In this document: positions 10,276 through 22,387 of the stretch, piece after piece
Layout of the letters: the number at the start of each line of letters is the position of its first letter
Position numbering within the stretch: the first letter of the stretch is position 1
Assembly (NCBI GenBank): GCA_016584495.1
Contig: WAID01000003.1
Location: 1,736,001-1,800,000 of the forward strand
Source: Celoporthe dispersa
Lineage: Eukaryota; Ascomycota; Sordariomycetes; Diaporthales; Cryphonectriaceae
DNA: 64,000 nucleotides
Direction of reading: 5' to 3'
Position numbers and translations under genes: made by a program
Notes under the pieces: generated by a model
Told to the model about the DNA's origin: nothing
The model's input: only the letters and a program-made list of their open reading frames with translations
Database searches by the model: none

Positions 10276-12534
10276 GTCGAAGGTCAGTTGATGATACTGC
10301 CAGATAGAAGACGTGGATGGGAGACCTACTGCCAGACTGTTTCTGCTTGGCGGACCGACGTCAGAGACTACTTGGGGCGACTTCTTGGGTAGCACCGCCA
10401 CACTTCGAGCTTGCGGCTTGCTGAAACACAAACAGCGTTAGCTAGGATGTAACAGATGGAGGGCCTGCGCTGAAGACTATCGTGTGCGTGGCTCGTGATC
10501 TCAGCCCAGGTCGTTGGTGGACGATCAAGACAGCTTGTCAACAGCAGGATGAACGGGCTGAGGGTAGATGAGGAGTGTACGCGAGGCATTACAGCACTCG
10601 AGGCATCAGAAGGCGTAGAGGAAGAGGAGGACGGAGACACAGAGGAAGAAGAGGGCTAGGCAGGTGAACAGGGCGTTGAGGAGACCAAAGCTCAGGAAGC
10701 AGTCGATGGAGAGTCTCAGGCAGACACGAGATGGGCAGTACGATAGATGAAAGGGTGAACTTACCTGTAACGTTGCCTTGACGAGCGCCACGCCTCCTCG
10801 TGGATACAAGAACCGCTCTGGGTGGTTGTGATGGGAGGACGGTCGTATATATATATTTGTCGAGGAGCAGGGAGAAATCTCTGAGGATGTTTCTCGAATC
10901 TGCCTGGAGAGGTAAAGAAAAGAAGCAGAAGGGCATCCAGAGGGAAGGAGGGGGAGGGAAAGAGACAAAAGAGGGAAAGGGGCAGAGAGAGAAAGGGAAA
11001 GAAGGTGGGAGGGAGAAGGAGAAAGAAGAGGGCCCTTTGTGCCACAAGCAGTTAGACATTGTGAAAAACACAGCTTGAAGTAGGGATTTTGTGGGAAAGA
11101 ACTAAAGATGTCGCCTTCCGGCACCTGACCAGCAGCATTTTTTAAGCCATAGCATGGGGATTGCAATCTTTTTGTGGGAAGGAGAATGCTCCGGAGGCAC
11201 CAACAAGCGACACTTCCCGACATGGTTGAGGTGTATTGCTAAGCAGGTCCTTCCATTTCTACCAGATATTATTTCAGGCAGGATCGCGAACATCGCCAGC
11301 CCAAGATCACCCTATATCGCAGCTGAGGAGCTCCCGGAAGGGTCTAGTTGGGCTCCAGGGGGAGGTCCCCAGGGCTGTTCCGGACCTGGCCATCCTTCCA
11401 GAGGCAGCACTTGTCTCACTGGGCAGGCCAGACCATCTCAACAGCTAGAACTCTTGCCCTCTAAAGAAGTTGTACAGAAGGCAAAGAGCTCTGCTTGCCC
11501 CTGCTGTCTGTACCATCCTGTCTAGATCGAGCTCAGAGTCTCTTCGAAATCTCCGGGAGCCTCGATGACTCACCTATCAAGTATACCACTCCTTCCTTCG
11601 TACGTCTCCGATGTTCTCCTTTAACGTTTGCAACTGAAAACCCCAGTACCCGTCGCCATACCCTGCCGGCACCACAGCGTCCACACTGCCGAGCAGCGAG
11701 GTACAGTGCCTACCAGCACAACACCCGGTTACACTGCCGTACACGGTTTGAAATCCTGGGCACACCGTGTATAGACACGCAGCTGGCCTCTGCCTCTTAT
11801 GCAGCACAAGTCGGCGCAGAGCCTTTTGCAAGTTGAAAGGTCGCCTGCTAACATCTGGCTGGATGACAGACCCGGTATCAAGAAGCGTTCGACAACATCT
11901 AAGCCCGAGATCGCACCCGAGAATGAGCAGCTGTCCCTCGATGGAAAAGCTAGACTATACTGAGGGATAGAAACAAGATGCGGGGGATCGGCAAAGGGCT
12001 CAGAGAAGGTGCCTCACTTTCCACCAATTCGAAGGTTGACTCCTCTGCATCTGCATGGGTTCTGCAGGTCGGCATATAACACTATTGGTGCTTGCTCCTC
12101 ATGCCGGACAAGGACCCTTGCGCGCACAGGGCATGGCCGCAGCCAGGACAGCAGAGAACCAGATTGCTCGGGCCGAAATAGGAACGCTGCTGGGTGGCAT
12201 AACACCTGATCGTCTTTGCAGCAGGCAAGAAAGTGACCGAGGGGACGTATAATGCCAGATGATCTCATCCTGCTGCAAACCACTCCGCTTCCCAGGTTTT
12301 CGCTTTTGCCCCTCTTTTGCCGTCTGCCGCTGACAGGCGATGGCGAAATCATACGGCAGCATCTCGCCAACCGGGCAGTGCGGGTCCTAGCTGTAGGATC
12401 TGGCGACCCTCCCAGATAATAGCTGATAATAAATAGCAAGGTCGTCACTTGAGGCCATGGCGACGAGTCCTTGTTGACAGTCGACCTTAATCACTAGACC
12501 GTCTCCGGTGCTTCGTTATTTTATTCATCTGAAG
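10276..12534. other. No intact gene; promoter side of the pectinase gene
   Basis: Purine-rich tract on the plus strand at about 10900-11030. The open frames here (for example minus 10606-11223, plus 11154-11525 and minus 12014-12448) show no recognisable domain. The last few hundred bases probably hold the promoter of the pectinase gene starting at 12535. Confidence 0.5.
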
Positions 12535-14252
12535 ATGAAGATTTTTAACGCTGTACTGTTTGCCCTGCCGTTCGTGGCAGCCCAGACCTGGGATAAAACA
12601 TGTACTGTCGATGCAAGTGGGAATGGCACCGACGACGCCCCGGCCATCCGGCGGGCTTTCCAAGATTGCGGTACGAATGGCCGCATCGTGTTTCAAGAGA
12701 ACAGCACCTATGATATACAGACAGCATTGCAGCTTCACAACCTCAGCAGCGTCCAGGTGGACCTAAGAGGCACCCTTCTTGTGCGTGCTGTCCCCTGTTA
12801 ATACTACCGCTCGCGGGTCTGGCGGCATTCTCTAACAGCCTCACAGTTCTCGACCGACGTTCGCTACTGGATACAGCATGGCTCGTACTACCACTTCCAG
12901 AATATCTCCATTGCCATGGAGTTCTCAGGTCAAGACATCACCATCGATGGTCATGACACTGGAGTTATCGATGGCCAGGGGCAGGTCTATTATGACCTAG
13001 CTCTGGGGATAGGTGGGCTCTTTGGGCGCCCTATCCCATTCTGTCTCCGAAATGTCTCAAATGCTGTGGCCAAGAATTTCAAGATCCTCCAGTCCGGAAA
13101 ATGGTAGGTCTGTGGTCGGGCAATACGGGACGCCAGGACCGTATGATTGGCACCTAGGCACCGCTGATTTTTTATGATAGGCACTTCGTGATGGTAGAAT
13201 CGAAGGACATTTTGGTGGACAATATTCATCTCTCCAGCACGTCAGATGATTATCAAGTGAGTAAACACCCCACCGGATATTAGTAAATTCCGAGTCTGTA
13301 GTTATTACATGTACTGACTGTGTGCAGGCAAATCCTGGGAACCTGGGCAACACTGATGGGTTTGACACAGTGAACAGCAACAACATCACGATACAAGTAG
13401 GATGATTCATCTTGCAGTATTAGCATACATTGGCCACGAGTACTAACTGTGATAGAACTCCTACGTGAACAGCGGCGACGACTGCACCAGCATAAAGCCA
13501 GGCAAGCCTCCGATTGCGATCCAGCCTTGTCCCTCCAGCACCCAGGCGGTCTCATGCTGACAAAGTCGTAGGGTCAGCGAATATATATCTGAAAAACTTG
13601 ACCTGTGTGAATACCGCTGGAATTGCCATCGGTAGTCTTGGACAGTATGAAGGCGTTTTTGACGCGGTAGAGAATATCACGGCAGAGGACATTACGGTGA
13701 GAACTGTGATCCCAAATGCGTCCAACGTGCTGTCCATGGTGATGCTGATAAATAGAACAGCTTATAGGAAGCCGTACGGGGGCATATCTGAAGACATACA
13801 TGGGCAAGGCGACGTACTACCCTCCGCAGGGAGGAGGCAACGGAACAGGATCGGTGAAGAACGTCTGTGAGTTCAAACCCTACACGTCCACTTCGTTAGA
13901 GCCATGATTGGTGCTGAATATACCCAAAGTTTTCCACAACTTTTTCTTCGCAAACATCACTGCCGCTCCCGTGCTCCTGGAGCAGTGCACCGCCTGGGCA
14001 GGCTGGGGAGTGCCACCATGCAGCGAGTATCCAGCAACCGGATTTACGTTTGACAATATTACGTGGAGCAACTTCACAGGCTGGATGAACGAGACAGTAG
14101 GGACCACCACGGTATCGCTGGCTTGTTCGCCCTACTCAAAATGCTCGAACTTCCGATGGGACAATATCAATGTATCGCCTGCGAACGGGACAGCAACAGG
14201 AGAATGCACCAACATTGAGGGATACGACGACACTTGCAGCAAGTTAACTTGA
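12535..14252 (+). CDS. GH28 exo-acting pectinase (galacturan 1,4-alpha-galacturonidase-like), 8 exons
   Basis: Secreted pectin-degrading glycoside hydrolase of family GH28. Exons: 12535-12780, 12847-13103, 13181-13256, 13328-13396, 13456-13501, 13572-13696, 13761-13866 and 13930-14252. The joined frame is exactly 1248 nt (415 aa) with no internal stop. The ATG at 12535 gives a clear signal peptide (MKIFNAVLFALPFVAAQ). Catalytic blocks: NTDGFD (about residues 201-206) and GDDC (about 223-226). Odd points: where most GH28 enzymes have a Gly-His-Gly block this protein has NTAGIAIGSLGQY without the His, and the usual Arg-Ile-Lys motif reads AYLKTYMG. It may therefore belong to an exo-pectinase/rhamnogalacturonan-type subgroup, not the classic endo-enzymes. 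Intron 5 (13502-13571) uses a GC donor (AG/GCAAGC); the other introns have GT donors. Confidence 0.9.
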
Positions 14253-14519
14253 GAGGGCTTGATTTTAGTTCATAATGAATCGAGCTGTGGCCATGTTCCT
14301 GGGCCACTGATGACAAAAAGTACTCGGCTCAAAATGCTGCTCGCCGAGGATTGGCTGACTCCACGTCCGATGTGTCTACAGAGCTGAAGACCCAGGCATC
14401 ACCTGCCTATGTAATTACGCAAGCAGTTCTGTGTCGGCATTATCTGGTTCGAAATGCTTTGAGCAGCCGTATCGCGAGGTCAGAAACGTGCGTGGGGTGC
14501 TATTGTCAACCTGTCAACT
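14253..14519. other. 3' flank of the pectinase gene
   Basis: No gene seen. It lies between the pectinase stop and the FAD-oxidoreductase relic. Confidence 0.5.
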
Positions 14520-14890
14520 GAGATCGACAATGCTACCTACCCCTGTCGGCAAGACAATCTCGATCCCGTCCATGGTCGCCTCAGGTGAGCCACAGAGGAA
14601 CAAGTTGCTGTCGCCTGGCACTGCCGTAGAACCCGCCGCCGCCGATTGTGATGCCCGGGAACTCCATGACTTCCCGGAGAATGAGGCCATGTCTTATCGT
14701 GGCAGCGACGGAAGTATCCATGGGGACGTTTGGTTCAACCCATTCGGTCTGTGTGGACGGGTCGACGCTGACAACGCGGTTTCAGGGCGCGAGTGTCCAA
14801 GATATTATCTCGGCTCCGTCCCGAGGATTTCGTGCTTGCGAGCGTCTATTGTGTGGAGGTCTCGTTGTATGTTTCAAGTATGATCGCGTC
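14520..14890 (-). pseudogene. DHCR24-like FAD-binding oxidoreductase fragment
   Basis: Relic of an FAD-linked oxidoreductase of the type related to Delta(24)-sterol reductase. The minus strand reads VVSVDPSTQTEWVEPNVPMD, then HGLILREVMEFPGITIGGGG (the family's VMEFPGIT.GGG signature of the FAD-binding domain). One frame over it continues GDSNLFLCG and GIEIVLPTG, matching the next conserved strands. Upstream, DTRAL is again in another frame. At least two frame changes occur within 370 bp, the rest of the domain is missing, and no start or C-terminal half was found. It lies tail-to-tail with the pectinase gene. Confidence 0.65.
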
Positions 14891-17105
14891 GACGAGTGAC
14901 ATTTGAGCAGGTTTTGTTGATTTGTCGTTGGGAAAACCTTGAAAGCTGGCCTGAGCGGATGCAGATCCCTACAGAGAGGATCACTGCTTGGTCAAGGCCT
15001 CCTCTCAGTGGAAGCTGGCCCTGGAAACTTGCCTTGTAAGGACCTCCCATAAGATTTTCTGTATAACAAAGCACACCCCCAAACGCTGCCGGAAATTTTA
15101 CCCCTGCGGGCTTCGCAAATACCTTCCTTGCTGGGATACTCTTGATCCGTCGAGTTCCTGCATGAACATGACGCTGTCTTTATTTCAAGATTGAGTTTCT
15201 ACTTATTTTCGTCTCCACCGGCGGACGTGGCTACTGGGGACGAGACCGAGAAAAAAAAGAAGGAAAAAAAAAAAAAAAAGGAGGAAATACTCTCAAATAA
15301 TTCAATATCATGGCAATTCTACAACACACTCGCCTTTTTCTTCCTCCTTTTTTTTCTTCTTCTTTCTTTCGATATTGGTCTTGACTCTCTTCTAGAATTT
15401 GACGATGGCTGCAGGTGTAGGCTCGACGCGTATGTCCAAGACAGCAACACCTTGACGATCTTGACATCGATTTCTCCTACCACGGCTCTTGAGAAGATAA
15501 TGATCGGTACTAGCCACTACAGGTGGCTCAGCCGCATCTTTCAGCACACCCAATCCTGACTCTAGATCTCTCCAAGCCTCCCTCTTCGGTGTCCCCGCTG
15601 ACCGTTAGTCAAGAGTGCGCTTGGCACGCGCCGCCCTGGTCATTAAGGTTTCGCGGCCCTACCCGTAGGTCATTTGCGCCGAACAATGTCCCTATCCGCG
15701 CTTTGAGGTCTCAGCTTACGACCATGCTATGCCCTCTTCGCAGACAGGTGGCGTGTATACCAGAAGATATGGTAGGCCAAGCGATTACTCGCTAGCCTTG
15801 AAGAGCTGGGCGACGCGGATGATGCCCTCAAGAGAGGTTTACGAAGACCTCTTTTCCACGAGCAGTCGATGGGCACGCGACCACCTGGGAGGGGGGAGGG
15901 GGTCCTTAGATCTGTCCTGGGCCAAAGGATTCGCAGACACGAGTTCTTTAAGTAAATGGATGTGGTAAGACGCTCTTCTCGTGATCCACATAAATGGTCT
16001 CGGATCCCTGCCACAATACCACATTCGGCCGAGGATGCCAATAATATTTGTGGTTTCTCTGACAGCACACGACTCAGGGAGCAGAGGCAAGGCAGACAAC
16101 GAAAAAGATTTGGGTTCATATCACCCCCAACGACTTTTTTCTAGGCTGAGACATGGATCGCGTTTACGGACGATTTTTTTCTCGGCGGAACAGAAAAAGA
16201 AGACAAAGAAAGAGAAGGAAGGAAAAAAAAAGAGATGCATTACACACAAGATTTTAACCACATCATCGTCAGCCTTGTCTCACAAATTTCTCACAAGGCT
16301 GCCTTCGCACACACACGCTCGAGTCTAGAATCGGCCGTATTTATAGTACACACTTACTTACTGGTCCAGCCATAGCTCTGGGCCACGACTCAGGGATCTA
16401 GAACCATGGGTCCGCTCTCCCCCAGAGTACCCCACGATTCGACCCGGAGAGGTGGCTCAGCGGGTCAGGCAAAAGATAACAGCATTTGGCCCATCTGGCC
16501 ACTGGTCATACCCACCTTGAAGGTAAGCAGCACCAGCACCAGCACCAGCAGCAGCGCAGCTCGCTTGTCAAGCTCGCGGCTGCCCACTAAAACAACGACT
16601 AATGGTGATATGTGTACAAAATCGAACGGGTCTGGGACGGGGGCTAGCTGTTAGGCTGCCAAGGCATCGTATGTGGCGGCGGTTTCTCCTCGATCAGGCC
16701 AAAAAAGCCACTGGACCTAAGGAAGATCGACGGGGCGGACATGGGCGGTCCCAGCGCAAACCACAGATTACCCCCTCGGCTGATGGTCAAGATAGGGGCA
16801 AAGTCAGAGAGTAAAGCCGAAGGTTTATTCCTACCCTTGTTGCTATTGTGAGTGAGATAAGAGAAAAAAAAAGGAAATAAGCTACATGATTGCTGTTGGC
16901 TTGTTTCGATCATCGCAGTATATATCTATCGTGTGCTCCTCTGCCGCATCATCCAGCGCCCTGTGTTTCCTGTGTGGCTCTCCAACATTTTTCACTTGCA
17001 CGGGTGTTGGTTTTTGGTTTTTTTTTTTGGTTGCCGCTAGAGTCGGTTCGATATTTTGTGTGGCCCAGCACCGCGAAAGGGGGACCGATTCCATCCATAA
17101 TCACC
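14891..17105. other. No intact gene; upstream of amino-acid permease
   Basis: Contains A/T homopolymer-rich tracts (15250-15290, 15340-15370, 16195-16240) and short open frames without family motifs. The last ~250 bases, with a poly-T run at 17015-17030, are the likely promoter and leader of the permease gene. Confidence 0.5.
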
Positions 17106-19047
17106 ATGTTTGGCATTACCCGCTCCACGTCCAACTCGTCGGGCGACGACAGCGCTAAGAAGGAGAAGACGACTGGTGAGACCCTGCACCCCATCGAGTC
17201 GACCCGGGTGGCTCGTGTGTATGAGGACCCTGCTGCCCTGGACAACCTCGAGGACACACATGTGGGCGAGTTCGGCACCAAGCGTGACCTCAAGGCCCGC
17301 CATGTCTCTATGATTGCCATTGCTGGTACGATCGGCACCGGTCTGTTCTTGGGTTCGGGTGCGGCGCTGGCCAATGGAGGCCCTGTGGGATTCTTCTTGG
17401 GTTATACCATTGTTGGGTGTCTCGTTGGTATGATGATGTACTGCCTGGGTGAGATGTAAGTCAACTACAACCTCAGGCCATCTTGCTATAATTATCCAAG
17501 ACCATTTTGAGAGAGTAATTTGCTGACGACTCTTGTGTGTGAAAACAGGACCGTCTTCGCTCCTAATATTGGCGGTTTCATCGAGATGGGCAACAAGTAC
17601 ATATCACCGGAGATGGGATTCGCCATGGGTATCAACTACGTCCTCCTGACGGGCTTCACTGTTCCCACGGAAATCACGGCGATTGGTCTTATGATAGGAT
17701 TCTGGGACGAGACATCAAGTCATGTGAGAACCCAGCCCAAGTATTCCCAGATCGAGTGATCTTGCACACAAGAATCGACATGCTGACTTGACGCTTTGCC
17801 CAGCTTGCCGCGTACATTGCCGTCTTCCTGGTGGTGTGCATCCTGACCAACTTCCTCGGAGTGAAGTACTACGGAGAGATCGAGTTCTTCTTTGCCTGTC
17901 TCAAGATCACCCTGCTGGTAGGGCTGATCATTTTCGGCATCGTTGCCAACACTGGTGGTGTCAACGGAGGTAAGTTTTTCTCTCTTGACGACGTCCTCTG
18001 TCTTTGCTCCGGCCAGATGCTGACGATAAGGGTGATGATAGTGTACACTGGTGGCAAGTACTGGCGCACCGAGCCCTTCAACGATACTTTTGGCGACCTG
18101 TCCCCCGTCAGCCTCGCCCGCTTCCTCGGCTTCTGGAAGGTTCTCACCCAGGCCGCCTTCGCCTACGGCGGTGTCGAGTCGATCGGAATCATCGCCGGTG
18201 AGGCTCACAACCCTCGCAAGACCATGAAAACGGCCACCAAGACGGTCTTTTACCGCATCGTCGGTCTGTACGTCACGGCCGTCATCATCATCGGCGTCAA
18301 CGTCAGCCAGAAGTCCCCGAGCTGCTGTCCGCCGTCGCCGCAGGTGGCCACACCGCCGCCTCGTCCCCCTTTGTCGTCATCTGCCAGCAGACGGGTGTCA
18401 AGGTGCTCCCCTCTGTCATCAACGCCGTCGTCATGACCTCTGCGCTGTCGTCTGGAAACGAGAATGCCTACGGTCTCTCTCGCACCATGATGGCCCTCGC
18501 CCGCCAGCGGTCCATGCCCTCTACTTTCCTCAAGACCAGCCGCGTCGGAACTCCCTACATGGGTGTCATTGTCGCCTTCTGCTTTGGCTGCCTGGCTTTC
18601 CTGTCCGTGTCCAACGGTTCGGACCAGGCTTTCACCTGGCTGTCCAACCTGTCGGCCCTCAGCTCGCTCATCGCCTGGACGTGCATCTGCATGTGCTACG
18701 TCCGCTTCAAGGGTGCTCTTGATGCCCAGGGTGTGGACCGCAAGAACCTGCCTCTCCGTGGATACTGCCAGCCCCTGATGGCCTATGTCTGCATCTTCAT
18801 GTTCGTCATCATCCTCTTCTTCAACGGATTCCAGGCGTTCCTTGGCGGCTTCAGCGTGGCGGACTTCTTCGCCAGCTACATCACGATTCCCGTTTTTGCT
18901 ATCGCCTGGGGTGGCTTCAGGCTGTATGGGGCGAGGGCTGGCAGGCCAGTCGGCATGACGCCTCTGGACCAGATCGACCTGAGCAGAGGACCTGAGGGGG
19001 CCCTGCGGGGAACTAAGTACGATCTGGGTGCGCCGGCCCAGATGTGA
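17106..19047 (+). CDS. Amino-acid permease (AAT/YAT family)
   Basis: Plasma-membrane amino-acid/H+ symporter of the APC superfamily. Exons: 17106-17455, 17549-17723, 17804-17969 and 18042-19047. Introns have GTAAGT, GTGAGA and GTAAGT donors. The soluble N-tail ends in RDLKARHVSMIAIAGTIGTG, the hallmark first-helix motif of the family. Further helices follow, including SGNENAYGLSRTMMALARQ and FFNGFQAFLGG near the end. One frame break: after IIIGVNVS (CC at 18307-18308) a single extra base is needed to continue PEVPELLSAVAAGG. With it the frame is 1698 nt (565 aa), the normal length. I take this as a likely sequence indel, but a real inactivating mutation is not excluded. Confidence 0.9.
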
Positions 19048-20636
19048 GGTTTCTAGTGCATGGATTCTAGGATGGAATTAGAGATGGAGTTGATAGACTA
19101 TTATGATACCACGATACCTTTTCGCACATGTCTTGTTTGTACACCATGTGGTGAACTGTCCAAGTAGTGACAAAAAAGAAAACGACTTTTTTCGCCGAAT
19201 TTGCAAATCATGCGTGAACGAGCTTTATGAGATAAGAGTCCCAGAGAAGGAGCTGCGACAGTGCCAGACAACAAGCAATGGACCACCAATCGTCAGAGTA
19301 CATACTCCTTGCAAGGTGGCAACAGAAGTCCGTGGTCGAAGTTCAACGAGACGTGCAGCATGCTGAGGAACAAGAAAAGGCAAGAGAAGGGCCGAATGGG
19401 AGGGGAGAGGAGACCAGCAGGCTAGACTACAAGGCCTCGTTCCGGCTTACAACAGAGACACCGGGGGAAATGTCCTATAGGAAGTGAAGACAGCGGCGGG
19501 AACGAGGCTTTGGAAGAGTAATCATCTGAAGATGGCCGCCGTCGAGCACGAGATGAAGATGGTCTCGGGCATGCAGCGCCTATATGTGTGCATGTGCGAA
19601 TTGACTCTTCTCCGTCGCCTTTAATTACCACTTAGTCTATACGTGGTCGATCAAAGTCTGTCTACGTTGGGGTTCCAGCCTGATACCAGGTCAAGTGCTC
19701 TTGTTTTTGTGAATCTGCTTGATGAGCTGTTATAACCCCTATTCATGGGGCATCTCACCGTGATCATCAGCAAGGACCTTGCCCGGGTCCGTTGAGCGGG
19801 GACGGGGTAGTAAAACAAAGTCGGGAGGTTTGGTCCGTGCCGCCACAGCACCGAGGCCCTCCGAATCATCCCAGGCTGCCGCTGCAGATGTGATTATCGG
19901 GAAACCTCAAGTCCATCGTCCTCGCGGCGGTGAGGACCAACTAGATAACCAGTGAATCACGTACGCTGGATGATTACAATGCCCAGGTAAGTCCATCGTA
20001 TCCTGTGCAAATCGTTGCCCGCGATCACCACCATTTTATGGGGCCCCCGGGACAGCACGGAGCACGCCCGGACGATGTCGGTTCACCGGCTTGTCCACTG
20101 GGTGCTGCAATCAGGTGGGTCTCGGCGTATTTTTAAAAGTGGAAGAAGGCCCTCAGCATGAACTGAGAATGCTGATCAGGGCAGCGGCAGTGTTTGCTGG
20201 CAGTGACCCCCAGTGGTGTCTTTTTTTGTTTCTCGAGAGACAGCCGATCTAACCGAGCAGCTTAATCGTGCATGCAGGCTGGTGGAGACAATGCTGACCA
20301 TCACCGGAAAGACACCGACAGAATGGGCGAGTTTAGTGATTACTTTGGTTCATGGGTGGAGGAGATGTAGTAGTGTCTTGAGAAGTATCGCCAATAGAGG
20401 CCAGGATTCTTTCTCGGTAGTCCTATTTCTATAGGGTCTATGCATGCATGTGATGGACTCTCAAGTCCGTCGTCGTAAAAACGTCTTTGGTCGTTCGTGC
20501 GCATCGCACGCGAGTGAGAGATATAAAAAAAGAGGAAAAAAGAAAAAAGTCTATCCCAGTACCCAAAATAAACCTCCATCCAACGCCAGGAAATTCGCAG
20601 TTCAAGCTCTTTGATCTGCTGGTCGGCAGTAGGTCC
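19048..20636. other. Intergenic between permease and HAD hydrolase
   Basis: The two flanking genes converge here. No coding region, RNA gene or clear repeat was seen. Short frames at 19103-19487 and 20213-20434 have no protein-like motif. Confidence 0.55.
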
Positions 20637-22387
20637 CTACACCTCGATGGCGTGGTTGCCCTCCGCATGCAGAGGGTTCATGCTCTTCTCGTCAAAGTGC
20701 ATCTTGAAGTCCTCGCCCAGCTGCTTCCGCAGCGCCGTCTTGACCGCCTCGAGCACGTTAGGGAACACGCCAAAGTTGGCAGGGTTGTTCTCATCGTTGT
20801 CGCCGCCCTGGAACACACCGGTACGCACCAGACACGTGTTCCAGCCGTACATGTTGCCGCCGATGATGTCCGAGGCCGGGTTGTCACCGACCATGTAGAT
20901 GTTCTCGGGCAGCCTCTCCTCGCCGTGGAGCTCGCCCATCCAGCTAGACATGACCTCGTCGGCGTACTTGTACGTGGCCATCTCGGGCTTGCCGTAGACC
21001 ACACGCTCCAGGTCCACGCCCGTCAGGGGAGCGGTACATGGCCTCGAGGCCGATACGGAACGCACCCTGCGACATGCGCGGGTAGGGGTGCTCTGTCGGG
21101 CACAGCATGTCGCCCTGGCTGAAGTAGATGGGGATGCGCTGCGACACGGGGTCCTGGGCCTGCGTGTGGAACCGCCCGTTCTCGGACCGCAGAAGGTCGA
21201 CGATGATCTGCATGTCCGTCGCGTAGTCGCGGCTGTCGCTGAAGACAAGGATCGCCTCGATGTTGACCTTGGAGAAGTCACGAGGACGAGAGGTGGCCCG
21301 CTCCGCGTCGGTGAAGACCCGGTAGGGGGCGATAGTCGGGTCCCACGCGATGATGTCGTTGGGCACGACGATGTCCTTGAAGCCGTACTGCTCTGCGACC
21401 TCGCGGCACTTGTAGCCCTCGCCACCAACCACCAGGACGGTGTTGTAATACTCGGACAGCGCCGACATGGGCGTGTGCGACTGGATGAACTGGTCCACGT
21501 TGACGGGCTGGCCCAGGATTTTGGACAGCTGCTCGCACCGAGCCTGCTCGGGCTTACCAGAGCCGTTTGTGAGGCTGAGGTGATAAAGCGTTAGCACTCT
21601 TTTTTTCTTTCCTTTTTTCGGACGAGGAGGGGTTGGGGAGGGCTCAATTCAGAGGGTGCGCTATGTACGGAACAATAGGGAGCAGAGAGGGGAGGAAAGG
21701 CGGTCAAACAGGCCAGGCTGGGTGAAGCTCTCCAGAAAATGGAGGCGCCTTTTCAGAGGCAGGTACGGGCCGCGGCCTTCGGCCACCTTTGTGTGTGACA
21801 ATGACAAAAGACGGTTCGGTAGGGGAACAATCCTGCGTCTAGACTTACAAGATGTGAGGGATCTTGATGCCAAGCTCGTTCTCGCCGTTCAGGATCTCCA
21901 GGGCCTTGCGACCCTCGGGGATCAGACGGTCGCCGTGAACAAGCACACCGTCAATGTCAAAGGCGAAGGCCATGTTCTTGGCCTTCTTCACCTTCTCCGT
22001 CTCGATGGTCTGCACCTGGGACGCCAGGAGAGCTCGCGTGGGCTGGATAGGAGGCATGCCAGGCCGGGCCGGCCGGCCAGTCCCAGAGTCCCGCGCATCA
22101 GGGTAGTGAACAGAAGACAGGCGAGACTGTCTAGAGGCTCGTCTGGGGATGGGCAGCGAGGCGCCAAACGAGTTGCGGGAGCCCCGCCTGTCCTTCATGG
22201 ATGGCGACACGCTCAAGTTGTGCATGTACTTGGCCGCCTCGGACACGGAGGACCGGGTGGCGGGCACCTCGATGGCGCCCTCGCCATGGTCGCCAGGGAC
22301 GGGAATGCCTGCTTCCGCCTTGGCTGAGCCCTTCGGGTGACCGTTGGTGGTCTCGACAGCGATGTCAGAATCCTCAAAGGTAACCAT
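20637..22387 (-). CDS. HAD-superfamily hydrolase, CECR5/YKR070W-like
   Basis: Phosphatase-fold protein of the HAD class IIA, CECR5 subgroup; the substrate is unknown and homologues are often mitochondrial. Exon 1 is 22387-21849 (GTAAGT donor), a 274-nt intron 21848-21575, exon 2 21574-20637. Motifs: FDIDGVL (Asp144 and Asp146, catalytic pair), FLTNGSG across the splice (motif II), VYGKPEMATYKYA (motif III Lys) and MVGDNPASDIIGGN (motif IV, metal-binding Asp). Residues 1-135 are a low-complexity, Ser/Pro/Arg-rich extension. A frame break at GGGG 21026-21029 (one base too many) separates EAMYRS from LTGVDLERVVYGK. Removing one base gives 1476 nt (491 aa). Confidence 0.9.

Noticed and set aside
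10606..11223. 205-codon minus frame with Leu/Ser/Pro runs
   Set aside because: Generated by a purine/pyrimidine tract at 10900-11030.
16435..16475. tRNA-like bases (gattcgaccc and gtggctcagcgggt)
   Set aside because: The T-arm-like and D-arm-like parts are in the wrong order and no cloverleaf can be drawn.
16406..16654. Plus frame with SIWPIWPL, briefly considered as a DHCR24-like C terminus
   Set aside because: One short match on the strand opposite to the FAD relic, in Ser/Thr-repeat sequence; too weak.
20487..21122. 211-codon plus frame over the HAD gene
   Set aside because: Antisense shadow of a gene with clear catalytic motifs on the minus strand.
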